Source: Marinomonas sp. UCMA 3892
GTDB taxonomy: Bacteria > Pseudomonadota > Gammaproteobacteria > Pseudomonadales > Marinomonadaceae
Reading direction: 5' to 3'
DNA: 64,000 nucleotides
Assembly: GCF_012726345.1 (NCBI RefSeq)
Contig: NZ_PTXN01000008.1
Coordinates: forward strand, 186,001-250,000
The position numbers and the translations under genes are program-made. The notes below the pieces were generated by a model. That model had not been told where the DNA came from and made no database searches. It was given only the letters and a program-made list of their open reading frames with translations. Below are positions 25,877 to 35,207 of this stretch, in pieces. Numbering within the stretch: position 1 is the stretch's first letter; each line of letters starts with the position of its first letter.

Positions 25877-26890
25877 CTAGAACAGCGCTAATTCAGTACC
25901 GGCATTCTTGCTCTCAGCAGCTTGGTAAAACCAGCGAGCGCAAACGATGTCGTCGATCGCCATCCCCATCGGGTTGAGGAGGATTATTTCATCGTCAGTT
26001 TCGCGGCCCCTGATGTTACCTAAGATGATTTCACCTAGCTCAGCATGTAGTTGTTCTCGGCTAAATAACCCATCTTCAACTAGCAGATTGATCACTTTTT
26101 TTTCTCGATTCGATTGGTCCCAATCGTCGACCACTACTTTGTCAGCTTTCAGAAAGACATCACGCTCAATATCCATGATCGAGATGTTGGAAACGAAACA
26201 ACCTTTCTTAAGCCACTCGAATGGGATGTATGGTTTTTCTGAGACAGTACATGTCACCAATACATCGGCCTGCTCAATGGCAGACTGTGCCGATTCGTGG
26301 ATTGAAAACTTGGTAGCTGGGAAGTCTGTAGCGAACTGGGAAATTAACTTGTCTGCAGCGGACATATTTACATCAAAAAGATGTATCGTTTTGATTTGAG
26401 AGAACTGCTCAAGAAGGGTTTTAACTTGCATCTGTCCAATAGGGCCACAGCCAATGATTGAGATATCAGCGAAGTTTTTCTTGGCGAGATATTTTGTTGC
26501 TACCCCAGTGATTGCCGCTGTACGCATGGAACTGATTAAGCTTGCTTCCATTACTGCTACTGGATAATTGGTTTGAGCATCATTCAGAATGATAAGAGCG
26601 CTGGCACGAGGAAGGTTGAATTTAGTAGGATTGTGTTGACGCGATCCGATCCATTTAATACCTGCAATAGGATTATCGCCACCTAGATAGCAAGGCATTG
26701 CAATAATGCGATCGGCAATATGATCAGCGCTTTGCCAACGTAGATAAGGCTTAAGCGGTTGAACGAAATTTCCATCCGCATGCAGTTTCAATCCTTCTTC
26801 GATCGCTTCAATAAAAGCATTACTATGATTGGCGCCTAGTTCTCGAAGGTCTGACTGACTGAGATAACGAAGTGTAGCTGCTTGAGTCAT
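25877..26890 (-). CDS. sbnB: SbnB-like dehydrogenase (ornithine cyclodeaminase family)
   Basis: This 337-residue protein belongs to the OCD/mu-crystallin family: GIKWIGSRQHNP, RTAAITGVATKYLA and the Rossmann motif IIGCGPIGQMQVKTL. SbnB oxidises N-(1-amino-1-carboxyl-2-ethyl)-glutamic acid with NAD, releasing L-2,3-diaminopropionate and alpha-ketoglutarate, both siderophore building blocks. It is encoded 14 bases after sbnA, with GGAGATTCATC before its ATG. Confidence 0.88.
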   Translation of the reverse strand: MTQAATLRYLSQSDLRELGANHSNAFIEAIEEGLKLHADGNFVQPLKPYLRWQSADHIADRIIAMPCYLGGDNPIAGIKWIGSRQHNPTKFNLPRASALIILNDAQTNYPVAVMEASLISSMRTAAITGVATKYLAKKNFADISIIGCGPIGQMQVKTLLEQFSQIKTIHLFDVNMSAADKLISQFATDFPATKFSIHESAQSAIEQADVLVTCTVSEKPYIPFEWLKKGCFVSNISIMDIERDVFLKADKVVVDDWDQSNREKKVINLLVEDGLFSREQLHAELGEIILGNIRGRETDDEIILLNPMGMAIDDIVCARWFYQAAESKNAGTELALF

Positions 26891-26904
26891 GATGAATCTC
26901 CTTA

Positions 26905-27900
26905 TTATTCAATTGGGTCTTTTTGCTGGATGTTTTCTTGTTTATTGAAATGGCGTTCACGTACCATCTTGAACCATGAGTCGTCATATACGAGATCTAG
27001 ATAGCGGTCTCCGCGATCGGGTAGTAGTGTTAAAACACATTTACCAGCTGGAATATTAGGAAGAATTTTTTCGATTGCAGAAATTACTGAACCGCTTGAG
27101 CCACCAGCAAAAATTCCTTCTTCAGCGATCAAACGACGGCAGCCTAATGCTGATTCAAAATCGTCGACATAAACCACTTGATCTACTTCATTTATTGAGA
27201 GAAGTTCAGGAACGCGGCTAGCGCCGATACCTGGAATTTCTCGAGGCTCAGACTTACCTCCAAATAAGACTGAACCAATAATATCGACCGCAATTACCTT
27301 CATATCAGGGAATGCTTCTTTAAGGCGTCGGGATACCCCCATTAGCGTCCCTGACGTGCTTGCTCCGATAACCAGATAATCAATTTTTTGATCGATTTGA
27401 TTTAGAATTTCGCTGCCTTCCCCATAGTAATGACTGCGCCAGTTATCTGGGTTTGCGTATTGGTTGATCCAAACCGCTTTCCTGATTGATTTGAGGAGTT
27501 GTTTAACTGTATTAATTCGAGTCAATAGGTAGCCATCATTCTCATCTTTTTCAGAAACGATCACGATGTTTGCATCAAAAAGTTTTAGAATTTTGAGGTT
27601 GGTTGGCGAAATTTTAGGATCGACAACCGCAGTGAAGTTGAGGCCTTTCATCTTGCATATCATTGCAAGCGCTATAGCTAGGTTGCCTGATGAGCTTTCA
27701 ATGATATGACTGTCATGTTTGATGGTGCCTGTTTGAACTCCTGCGTCTAGCATATACATTGCAGGTCGATCCTTGATGCTCCCACCAGGGTTCATTAGCT
27801 CCAATTTAGCTAAGACAGTCACATCACTATCTGAAAATACCTTTGAAAGTCGAACTAATGGAGTGTTTCCGATGCAGCTTGCCATATTTTCTTTGATCAT
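26905..27900 (-). CDS. sbnA: SbnA-like PLP synthase (cysteine synthase family)
   Basis: This 331-residue protein is a fold type II PLP enzyme. The PLP lysine is in MNPGGSIKDRPA, the substrate loop is ESSSGNLAIALA, and the phosphate loop is GASTSGTLMGVS. SbnA joins O-phospho-L-serine and glutamate to give the ACEGA intermediate for SbnB. It is the first gene of the biosynthetic operon, behind a Fur-box-like palindrome. AAGGTGAG precedes the ATG. Confidence 0.9.
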   Translation of the reverse strand: MIKENMASCIGNTPLVRLSKVFSDSDVTVLAKLELMNPGGSIKDRPAMYMLDAGVQTGTIKHDSHIIESSSGNLAIALAMICKMKGLNFTAVVDPKISPTNLKILKLFDANIVIVSEKDENDGYLLTRINTVKQLLKSIRKAVWINQYANPDNWRSHYYGEGSEILNQIDQKIDYLVIGASTSGTLMGVSRRLKEAFPDMKVIAVDIIGSVLFGGKSEPREIPGIGASRVPELLSINEVDQVVYVDDFESALGCRRLIAEEGIFAGGSSGSVISAIEKILPNIPAGKCVLTLLPDRGDRYLDLVYDDSWFKMVRERHFNKQENIQQKDPIE

Positions 27901-27933
27901 TTTTTCTCACCTTATCCATGTTGTGATCATTGA

Positions 27934-27962
27934 ATATTAATGAAGATGATAATGATTATCAA
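27934..27962 (-). promoter_or_regulatory. Fur-box promoter of the siderophore biosynthesis operon
   Basis: On the minus strand TTGATA (27957-27962) and TAATAT (27934-27939) are 17 bases apart. A 13-base near-palindrome GATAATGATTATC (27948-27960), close to the Fur consensus core, covers the -35 box and spacer. Iron-bound Fur would block RNA polymerase. Confidence 0.7.
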
Positions 27963-28105
27963 TAGTTTTTAGTTGTAAGGTTATAAGTTTTATATGTTTG
28001 CCTAGGGCTAGAGAGGTTTGGCACTGACGCCTAGGTGCGAAGTTACAGCGACTTTAATGGGCTGTAACAACGCAGCAGCGGAAGGTTTGGAGGAAGTTAT
28101 CTGAG

Positions 28106-28933
28106 TTAGACTGTTTCTAATTTTGTAACGGATCTTAGCATACCATGGCGGTTTGCTAAGGGAATTAACAGCGGACAGGAAGCCTGCGGGTGTGGCAGGA
28201 TGTCACAGCTTAAATCAAATATATCTTCGATCAGCGCTGGTGTTACCGTTTCAGTTGGTGAGCCTTGCGCCATGATTTTACCTTTTTTCATATAAATCAG
28301 GTGATCGGCAAACTCAAAGGCTTGGTTTAGGTCATGGAGAACCAGTACGAGCGTTTTCCCATGGTCTAGATTGAGCTGCCGAATGAGATTGAGTAGGTCA
28401 TACTGATGGCTCAAATCTAGATAGCTCGTGGGTTCATCTAGCATGAGAATATCGGTTTCTTGGGCCAAAACCATGGCCAACCAAGCTCGTTGTCTCTGTC
28501 CTCCTGACAATGCCCCGATAGAACGCTTTGCTAGATCTTGAATCTTGGTTTGTTTAAGAGCTTCTGCCACGGCAGTTCGATCTTTGGTAGAAGGGGGGAG
28601 TAATGCTCGTCGGTGAGGATAGCGCCCCATCATAACTAATTCTTCAACCGTAAGCGTGTCCGGTGCTGTTGGGTGTTGAGGCAAAAAGGCAAGCCGTCTA
28701 GCCATTTGCCGAGCGGAAGTTGCAGATTGTTGCCAGTCTCCTATCCAAACTTGCCCTCCCTGCAAGGGGTGTAAACCTGCTAAGGATTTCAGTAAGGTCG
28801 ACTTCCCGCAGCCGTTAGCTCCCAATAAAACGGTAATGCACCCAGCAGGAATGGTAAACAGGGCTTCTTCTATCAGCGGAGTCCCGCGATATCCTACTTT
28901 TAAGTCTGTAGCTCGAATCGTATGATTATTCAT
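28106..28933 (-). CDS. Ferric siderophore ABC importer ATPase (FecE/FhuC-like)
   Basis: This 275-residue protein has Walker A GANGCGKST, signature LSGGQRQR, Walker B ILMLDEPTSYLD and the switch HD in LVLHDLNQAF. It is typical of iron-chelate importers (FepC/FecE/FhuC), including the MGRYPHR segment. It is the last gene of the uptake operon, seven bases after the second permease. A hairpin with arms GTTACAGC/GCTGTAAC lies past its stop at about 28043-28069 and may end the transcript. Confidence 0.9.
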   Translation of the reverse strand: MNNHTIRATDLKVGYRGTPLIEEALFTIPAGCITVLLGANGCGKSTLLKSLAGLHPLQGGQVWIGDWQQSATSARQMARRLAFLPQHPTAPDTLTVEELVMMGRYPHRRALLPPSTKDRTAVAEALKQTKIQDLAKRSIGALSGGQRQRAWLAMVLAQETDILMLDEPTSYLDLSHQYDLLNLIRQLNLDHGKTLVLVLHDLNQAFEFADHLIYMKKGKIMAQGSPTETVTPALIEDIFDLSCDILPHPQASCPLLIPLANRHGMLRSVTKLETV

Positions 28934-28940
28934 GAAGTCA

Positions 28941-29909
28941 TTATCCGCGAATACGTTGCTGCCAAAGTAGCAGTAGAATAAATACCGGTACGCCTAACAT
29001 CGCCAGCATTAACCCTGCAGGTAACTGTACTGGAGCGAATAGGCTGCGCCCCAATAGGTCAGCTAGCATCGTTAAGAGCGCACCGTATATCAGAACCGGG
29101 AGGGCCAGCCTTTCTGGATGAGGAGGATGCAGTAATCGGGCGAGATGTGGAGCTAGTAAGCCGACGAAGCCAAGTGTGCCGGACGCAGCCACTGCCACAG
29201 CACCAAGAGCACAGGCCATCAACAAGCACAGGCCTTCTATCGCCCCTGTTCGCGCCCCAAGCATTCTAGAACTGAGTGGATCAAGTAGTAAAGGACCAAG
29301 CCTTTGACAGAGTAGCCAAGAGGCAGGAAGCAGAACTGACGACCAAACAAGTGTGCTAACCAAGGTGCTGTGATTGGTAGAAGCAAAGCTTCCTGAGAGC
29401 CAAGTCATAACCATCGCCAATTGTTGTGTTTCTGACAGAATCAATAGGCAACCGATGAGTGCACCTAGTAAACTACTGAGGCCGACCCCCATCAGGATTA
29501 ACGCAATAGGGGGGGTCCCACGACACAATCGCCATAGCGCAATCACACTTGTTAGGCCGCCAGCGACTCCCAGTAGCGGCAGCCATTGAGGTGGCATTTC
29601 TGGCATGATGAGGATACCCAGTACGACCGCGAGCGCTGCGCCCTGATTCACGCCAATAATACTGGGATCTGCGAGCCGATTGCCGGAAAGTGTTTGCAGT
29701 AACAGGCCAGCCATACCTAATCCTGCTCCGACTAGAGCTGCCACGATCACTCTTGGTAGTCGTAATTCGGTGATAATCTGCATCATCAGTTGTCGCTGCT
29801 GTTGCTCCATAAAGAGCGGCAATGTATCGATGCTACCGTTTAGCATACAGAGTGCGAGTATTGGTAGTAATAAGCCTAGGCAGAATGTCGGTGTGAGTCG
29901 TATGCTCAT
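28941..29909 (-). CDS. Ferric siderophore ABC permease (FecCD family), second subunit
   Basis: The protein has 322 residues from the ATG at 29909, which overlaps the previous stop as ATGA. A start at 29948 is possible but less likely. It has about nine or ten membrane helices and FecCD motifs: LRLPRVIVAALVGAGLGMAG, GVNQGAALAVVLGI and GFVGLLAPHLARLL. With the preceding permease it would form the inner-membrane channel for the ferric siderophore. Confidence 0.88.
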   Translation of the reverse strand: MSIRLTPTFCLGLLLPILALCMLNGSIDTLPLFMEQQQRQLMMQIITELRLPRVIVAALVGAGLGMAGLLLQTLSGNRLADPSIIGVNQGAALAVVLGILIMPEMPPQWLPLLGVAGGLTSVIALWRLCRGTPPIALILMGVGLSSLLGALIGCLLILSETQQLAMVMTWLSGSFASTNHSTLVSTLVWSSVLLPASWLLCQRLGPLLLDPLSSRMLGARTGAIEGLCLLMACALGAVAVAASGTLGFVGLLAPHLARLLHPPHPERLALPVLIYGALLTMLADLLGRSLFAPVQLPAGLMLAMLGVPVFILLLLWQQRIRG

Positions 29910-30910
29910 TGGTTTCGATATCTCCTTTTTACTAACCACATAAACCAAGGCACTCCGAGTATCGCAAGTGCTACGCCTGGCGGGATTCGGTCATCACTGT
30001 CTAACAGAAATACGGCGAAATCCGCTAACGGTAGTAGCAAAGCGCCCAGAAGTGTACTTCCCAGAAGCTGATCAAGTATCCGTTCGCCAATCCAAAGGCG
30101 TGCAAGATGCGGCACGATTAGACCAATAAACAGAATAGGGCCACTAACGGCTACTGACGTCGCGGTTAATATCAGAATAATGGCGCTGACCATGATTAAG
30201 ATCGTGCGTGGATTGGCACCTAGACCACGTGCGGTATCGTGACCGGATTCCAGTAGCTGTAATGATCGAGTTGAAAATACAGCAAGTATCAGTCCGGTTA
30301 ATACAAGAGCCGCTAAAGGGCCAATCTGGCTTCTTTCAATCAAGGATAAAGAGCCTGCTAGCCAAAAACGGATGGCATCGAGTGCGTGTTGATCGAGTAT
30401 GAGGGCAACGGTGGTCAAAGCGCCAAACAGTGTGCTGAGTAAAGCGCCAAACAATAATAGGTTTTCCGCTGCAATCGCTCCGGTTGTAATCCTTACCACG
30501 CCGAATACTAAGACCATTGCCAAGAATGCCCCACTTAATGCCGCGATAAAGGCATACAGAGGTAGGAATGGCAAAGGGGAAATGATTAGGCAGACTAACC
30601 CTAACGCTGCCCCCTGATTAAGGCCAAGTAACCCAGGGCTTGCTAGCGGATTGGCCGTCATTCGCTGTAGTAGACAGCCAGCACAGCCAAGTGCTGCGCC
30701 CACCAGCAACCCAGCGAATAGCCTAGGAAGGCGTAGCTCGGTCAGCACCAAATAATCCATATCGCTTATGCTCGTTGTATCACCACGCAGCAAACTTAAT
30801 AGGGACATAGCGCTGTAACCGTGTTCCCCAGCGAGCAATATAGCGGGAGGTAACGTAAGAAGAGCGATCAGCAGGAAGAATAGGCTGCGCTCAGTTGATA
30901 GGATAGTCAT
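29906..30910 (-). CDS. Ferric siderophore ABC permease (FecCD family), first subunit
   Basis: The protein has 334 residues from the ATG at 30910 (MTILSTERS), which has GGAG ten bases upstream; the ATG at 30931 has none. FecCD signatures are ELRLPRLFAGLLVGAALGCA, GLNQGAALGLVCL and FIGLIVPHLARLW. The coding region overlaps the binding-protein gene by 20 bases, so the two are likely translationally coupled. Confidence 0.88.
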   Translation of the reverse strand: MTILSTERSLFFLLIALLTLPPAILLAGEHGYSAMSLLSLLRGDTTSISDMDYLVLTELRLPRLFAGLLVGAALGCAGCLLQRMTANPLASPGLLGLNQGAALGLVCLIISPLPFLPLYAFIAALSGAFLAMVLVFGVVRITTGAIAAENLLLFGALLSTLFGALTTVALILDQHALDAIRFWLAGSLSLIERSQIGPLAALVLTGLILAVFSTRSLQLLESGHDTARGLGANPRTILIMVSAIILILTATSVAVSGPILFIGLIVPHLARLWIGERILDQLLGSTLLGALLLPLADFAVFLLDSDDRIPPGVALAILGVPWFMWLVKRRYRNQ

Positions 30911-31802
30911 GAATAATCTGCTCCAAATCATCTAGAATATGCTCAACAGCAAGAGGGCCTATGCCTAGCATCCAGTAGCTGTCATCTATCTTGTAGAGAT
31001 GCCCTTCTAGTCGCGACCAGAAGGGCGTTCGCTGCCATCGACGCGCCAATGATCCCTGCTTAGGGGAATATTCACTTAGCAGCACTATATCACCGTCTAG
31101 TAAATCGATCTGTTCCGGCGAGCGTAGTCGTCGAGCGAAGCCGGGACCAGACTGCGAGCTAGGGCGCTGTAAGCCACAGCGCGCCATAACCGAACCGATG
31201 AACGAGTCGGGCAGGTAGAGCCTAATGTGGGTTTGTAGTGATCGTACGATCGATAATTCGGGACGCCCCTTTATTTCGTATTCCGCTAGTATTTGTTGGC
31301 AGTGGTGGTCGATTTTATTGAGTAACGCCTCGGCAGTATTTTCTCGGTTTAATGCTTTAGCAAAGAGGCGCACATTATCGGCCCATGTCGCCCCCACTTT
31401 ATCGGTAAATACCGTAGGCGCGATGGATGATAGCAACGGGTAGAGTCTGCCATGGCGCAGCCGACTGCCAAGAATAAGGTCTGGCTTTAATGTCATGAGT
31501 CGTTCTAGATCTGGCTCTTGTACCACGCCTAGGGAAATAAGCTCGATGCCTTCTAGAGGTAGATAGTCTGGAAAATTGCCAACTTGATAAGGGGTGGTCG
31601 CAGCGATTGGCGTCACCCCCAGGGCCAGGGCAATATCGAGCTCTCCAGTGTCTAATACCACCACTCGCATGGGGTTTGGGCTAACGCAACTGCTTCCCAG
31701 TGAATGACTCACTGGGAAGCAGTTGCTAAGTACTGTGTCAGCCGAATACAGGCAAGTCGACAGCATTAGAGAGAGGGCTAAGATGATGGTTGTTCTTACC
31801 AT
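30891..31802 (-). CDS. Periplasmic ferric siderophore-binding protein (FecB/FhuD-like)
   Basis: This 303-residue protein has an N-terminal signal peptide. The word LSTC near residues 14-17 could be a weak lipobox. The mature part has the class III binding-protein pattern RVVVLDTGELDIALALGVTP and 'LERLMTLKPDLILGSRLRHG'. It would pass the ferric siderophore from the outer-membrane receptor to the permeases. The start overlaps the receptor stop by seven bases. Confidence 0.87.
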   Translation of the reverse strand: MVRTTIILALSLMLSTCLYSADTVLSNCFPVSHSLGSSCVSPNPMRVVVLDTGELDIALALGVTPIAATTPYQVGNFPDYLPLEGIELISLGVVQEPDLERLMTLKPDLILGSRLRHGRLYPLLSSIAPTVFTDKVGATWADNVRLFAKALNRENTAEALLNKIDHHCQQILAEYEIKGRPELSIVRSLQTHIRLYLPDSFIGSVMARCGLQRPSSQSGPGFARRLRSPEQIDLLDGDIVLLSEYSPKQGSLARRWQRTPFWSRLEGHLYKIDDSYWMLGIGPLAVEHILDDLEQIIHDYPIN

Positions 31803-33937
31803 TGGTATTGATAACTGGCTTTTACAGTAGTACCTGATGCAGAGACATGGCTTTGGTTGTTGCCATTGCGAAGCAACTGGCCATATACCGTGTAGTAATC
31901 TTCGTTGAACAGATTCTCAATACCTAAACTAAGCGTGTGTGCTGCCACATGATAGCGAGCGCTGTAATCAACTGTCGTGTAAGCATCAACTTTATTGCTG
32001 CCAAAGCCAATTTTATCTTCAAAGGCGTCATCACGAGCACCGCTGTAGTTCACCTGCAGGCGATGGAACCATTGATTGTTCGGTGAGTACTCTGTGTAGG
32101 CGTGCACTTGGAGTGGCGCAATACGGTAGCCGTTCAGAGCTTTCCAACGACCAGCGCTTTCGTCATAACGCTTACCTTCCGTCCACGTTAACAAGCCTCC
32201 CAATTTCCAGTTGTCATCAAGCTGATGGTCCATTGTCAGCTCAAGTCCATAGATACGCTCTTCAGAGCGAGGCAGTGCCAGCGAAAGATTCTGAATCGTG
32301 GTCTGCCCTAAATCTGATGTGCTGTAGAATACGGCAATGCTAGTCTGCGTATCCCCCCAATCATTGCGCATCCCAATTTCGAAATTGTCCGTTTTAATGG
32401 GCTTTAACTCGGAGTTTGTGATGTCGAAACCATTAGCTGCATAACGGAGTTGCAGGCCTATGTCTGGGAGTTCAAAACCTTGGGAAAAATTTCCGTATAA
32501 TTCTGTGGAGTCATTTATAAAGTAAATCAGGCCAGTGTTAAACAAGAAATCATCGTAACTAACATCACCACCATGAATAGTGTTGCCCTGACCAAGGGTC
32601 GTGAAATCATTAAATGAAGCTGAGACATACTCATAGCGAGCCCCTGTTTCCCAGCGTAAGTCATTTGTCAAATTGCTTTCAAACTGTGCGAACGCGCCGA
32701 TATTGTCTTGTGTAATGGGCGGTACAAAGACTCGGTCCCCAGTGTCGATAAAGACCGTTCCGTTGCTATTATCATAAGCTGTGCCATCAAAAGTCGTCAC
32801 AGGCATTTCTGATTTTTCCCGATTCATATCTAGACCCCAGCGCAAACGGCTCGCCTTAGTAAGGTCTGTATTAAATGTTAAACGGCTCCCCATACTTTCA
32901 CTGTTTAGGTAGCTCTGGGCTAAGGAATTCCATGTACTGATAGTCCGTCCATCAAAAGGTGTGAAACGAGCGTGATAATCCCGGTAATAAACTTGAGCAT
33001 CAAGGCTACCTAGCTGAGTCTTATCCATTTCCCATGCTAAATTTAATAAGGTGTTGCGGGTGCGGTTTTGCTTGTCTAGCTGTAAGCCTGGAATCGCCTG
33101 AGCTTTAACACTCCCTGCAGGTAGGGCTGCGACCGAAGGGGCGGAAGCATAATCTGAATCTTGCTCCGCGTCAAAGTGATTCGCTGACAGAGTAAAGGTG
33201 CCTTTTTTTGTAAACCAGCGTGCTTTACCGGCTAAACTCAAGCTATTCGTATCGGACATGTCACCTTGGCTAGGTTCAGGAGCGATGCGGTCTCCGTCAG
33301 CATCAAAGAAGGAGTTAGTGCTTTCCCATGCTAGGTTGAAGTTGTAGTCGAAATTTTCATCTCCATTGGCAACATACTGCTCTCCTCGATAACTGAGACC
33401 GTCACTATCTAGTTCGGAAAGGGCGCTTTTTAGTCCAATAGTGCTGGTGGCTTTATGCTCATTCTGACGTGTTACTATGTTGACTACTCCGCCTGCCGCG
33501 CCGCTGCCGTAAACAGCGCTACCGCCGCGTAAGACTTCGATTCGTTCGATATTAGCAACATCGATGTTCATCAAATCACGACTGACGTTTCGATTGGTAT
33601 TTTGAGGAATGCCGTCGATCAGCACTAGAAGATTTCGACCACGAATGCTTTGATTATAGTTAGTTAAAGTCTTGCTAGCAGGCGCCATTCCAGGAACTGT
33701 TTTGGCAAGAATCTCGCCTAGGTTACTGGCGGTCTGATACTGATTTTCTATCTGCTGGCGGTCAATCACTGTAACAGAGTGGGCGAGTTCTTTGACTTCC
33801 ATGCCCTGGCGAGTGGCAGTAACTTTTACTGCCTCCAGCTCTACAGAGGTACTGATATCTTGTGCAATTGAAGCGATCGAGAATGGGGTGGTGGTCGCCA
33901 AAAGAAGTAGGGATGTCAGATTTATATTCGGTTTCAT
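31796..33937 (-). CDS. TonB-dependent outer-membrane siderophore receptor
   Basis: This 713-residue protein has a signal peptide ending near residue 25, a TonB-box-like EAVKVTA, a plug domain (about 50-160; LVLIDGIPQN, RIEVLRGGSAVYGSGAAGGV) and a beta-barrel ending in ...YQYQW with a terminal aromatic residue. It would take up the ferric siderophore across the outer membrane using TonB energy. Next to the sbn operon, staphyloferrin-B-type siderophore is the likely ligand, by inference. It is the first gene of the uptake operon and lies behind a Fur-box-like site. Confidence 0.92.
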   Translation of the reverse strand: MKPNINLTSLLLLATTTPFSIASIAQDISTSVELEAVKVTATRQGMEVKELAHSVTVIDRQQIENQYQTASNLGEILAKTVPGMAPASKTLTNYNQSIRGRNLLVLIDGIPQNTNRNVSRDLMNIDVANIERIEVLRGGSAVYGSGAAGGVVNIVTRQNEHKATSTIGLKSALSELDSDGLSYRGEQYVANGDENFDYNFNLAWESTNSFFDADGDRIAPEPSQGDMSDTNSLSLAGKARWFTKKGTFTLSANHFDAEQDSDYASAPSVAALPAGSVKAQAIPGLQLDKQNRTRNTLLNLAWEMDKTQLGSLDAQVYYRDYHARFTPFDGRTISTWNSLAQSYLNSESMGSRLTFNTDLTKASRLRWGLDMNREKSEMPVTTFDGTAYDNSNGTVFIDTGDRVFVPPITQDNIGAFAQFESNLTNDLRWETGARYEYVSASFNDFTTLGQGNTIHGGDVSYDDFLFNTGLIYFINDSTELYGNFSQGFELPDIGLQLRYAANGFDITNSELKPIKTDNFEIGMRNDWGDTQTSIAVFYSTSDLGQTTIQNLSLALPRSEERIYGLELTMDHQLDDNWKLGGLLTWTEGKRYDESAGRWKALNGYRIAPLQVHAYTEYSPNNQWFHRLQVNYSGARDDAFEDKIGFGSNKVDAYTTVDYSARYHVAAHTLSLGIENLFNEDYYTVYGQLLRNGNNQSHVSASGTTVKASYQYQW

Positions 33938-33973
33938 GGGTGCTCAACTTCCATATAAAATATTAAAGTTAAT

Positions 33974-34003
33974 GATAATAATCGTTATCGTTTGCTTTTT
34001 CAA
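33974..34003 (-). promoter_or_regulatory. Fur-box promoter of the siderophore uptake operon
   Basis: On the minus strand TTGAAA (33998-34003) and TATTAT (33975-33980) are 17 bases apart. GATAATAATCGTTATC (33974-33989) is a Fur-box-like palindrome that covers the -10 box. The receptor ATG follows about 40 bases later. Confidence 0.65.
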
Positions 34004-34287
34004 TAATTTTCCTAAATTTACACAGATTACTGAAAGAGAATTTGATATATAGATAGATTCCCATTTTTAATAGGTACAGGTTTGGCGGACACTAAATGTT
34101 ATTATTTGTTCGGCCAAGGAGAAAGTTATAAGACATCTCGTTTACAAGAAAGCGCACATGTCGTTGCACGAGTGCCAAAAGATATTTAAGAGATTATTAT
34201 GATATCTGGTGCTTCAATATCTCGTTTTTATTTACGTCGCCTTAGATAAGATAAAGCAAGAAGTAGAGCGCACATCATCGTGTAAAA

Positions 34288-34491
34288 ATGGCAGATGTAC
34301 TGCTATTCAAGGAGAAGCTTTCTAGTGCCAAGGGATCAAGAGAAGAGACTCTTAGTTTAATTACTAACTTTGAACAAGAGTCAGATTCGATGTAAGGGAA
34401 CTATAAAGATCCGGAGATCACAGTCGAAGATTTGCTAATAAAGCTTGATCGTTCAGTGCCAAGTTTTACACATTTAGTAAGAGGGTCATGA
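34288..34491 (+). pseudogene. Degenerate coding remnant, unrecognised
   Basis: The 34053-34580 gap contains one stretch with protein-like composition. ATG at 34288 reads MADVLLFKEKLSSAKGSREE and stops at 34393. After the stop the same frame continues GNYKDPEITVEDLLIKLDRS to a TGA at 34489. Short protein-like pieces also occur at 34080-34190 in another frame. It may be what is left of a mobile-element or regulator gene. The family was not recognised. Confidence 0.3.
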
Positions 34492-34581
34492 CTTAAGAGC
34501 TTGCTTGTCTTGTTTTTAAAGTACCAGCTTCAGGTGATTTTTTTTGTGTTTCAGACGCCACCAATAAAACAGTTGTAGAAA

Positions 34582-34612
34582 CAATAAAACCGCCAGTTGG
34601 ACGGTTTTATTG
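34582..34612 (-). terminator. Intrinsic terminator after msrB
   Basis: CAATAAAACCG and CGGTTTTATTG form an 11-base-pair perfect stem with a 9-base loop about 22 bases past the msrB stop. T-rich sequence lies on both sides. Confidence 0.75.
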
Positions 34613-34634
34613 TTTTAGCGCTTGGGCTAAGTGA

Positions 34635-35003
34635 TCAGCCTTGGCTTACGAACTTCATTGAGATGGAGTTAACGCAATGGCGGATGTTGTTTTCTGTGAG
34701 TCTTTCTCCTTCAAATACGTGGCCTAGGTGGCCTTCGCAGTTTGCGCAGACGATTTCTATGCGGCGGCCATCGGCATCTGGTACGCGTTTTACAGCATTG
34801 GGGATTTCGTCGTCAAAACTTGGCCAGCCGCAGTGAGAAATGAATTTGTGTTCTGAGGTGTAAAGCGGCGCTTCGCATTGGCGACAAACATACAGGCCGC
34901 CTTCCATTGTGTCGGTGTATTCGCCAGTAAATGGACGTTCGGTGCCTTTATCAAGGATTACACTAGCTTCTACAGGTGTAAGCTTGTTGTATGGTTTACT
35001 CAT
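34635..35003 (-). CDS. msrB: Peptide-methionine (R)-S-oxide reductase
   Basis: This 122-residue enzyme repairs oxidised methionine of R configuration in proteins. Two CxxC pairs (CRQC, CANC) bind structural zinc, and the catalytic cysteine is in [12 protein letters not shown]. The conserved [15 protein letters not shown] and HCGWPSF segments are present. Length is normal for stand-alone MsrB. It is monocistronic and ends at its own terminator. It is likely a core gene that marks the right border of the accessory island. Confidence 0.93.
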   Translation of the reverse strand: MSKPYNKLTPVEASVILDKGTERPFTGEYTDTMEGGLYVCRQCEAPLYTSEHKFISHCGWPSFDDEIPNAVKRVPDADGRRIEIVCANCEGHLGHVFEGERLTENNIRHCVNSISMKFVSQG

Positions 35004-35207
35004 AAGACTTGTTCTCCTGTCACTATGATGGACGTTATTGGTATAAATTATGGCATGCCTTATCGCTGTAGACTAAGACAATAAATTGCACGGCGAGTTC
35101 GAGTTTTTGTGGGCGTTAGTTTTTAGTAGGGAGTGGGCATAAAAAAGCCCATCTTAAAGTGAACTGACCCCCAATAGTTGGACATTCCAATTACTGGGGG
35201 TCTTTTT

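Noticed and set aside
28043..28069. GTTACAGC/GCTGTAAC hairpin after the siderophore ATPase gene as a sure terminator
   Set aside because: It has a good stem but no T-run, so it is mentioned only with the gene.
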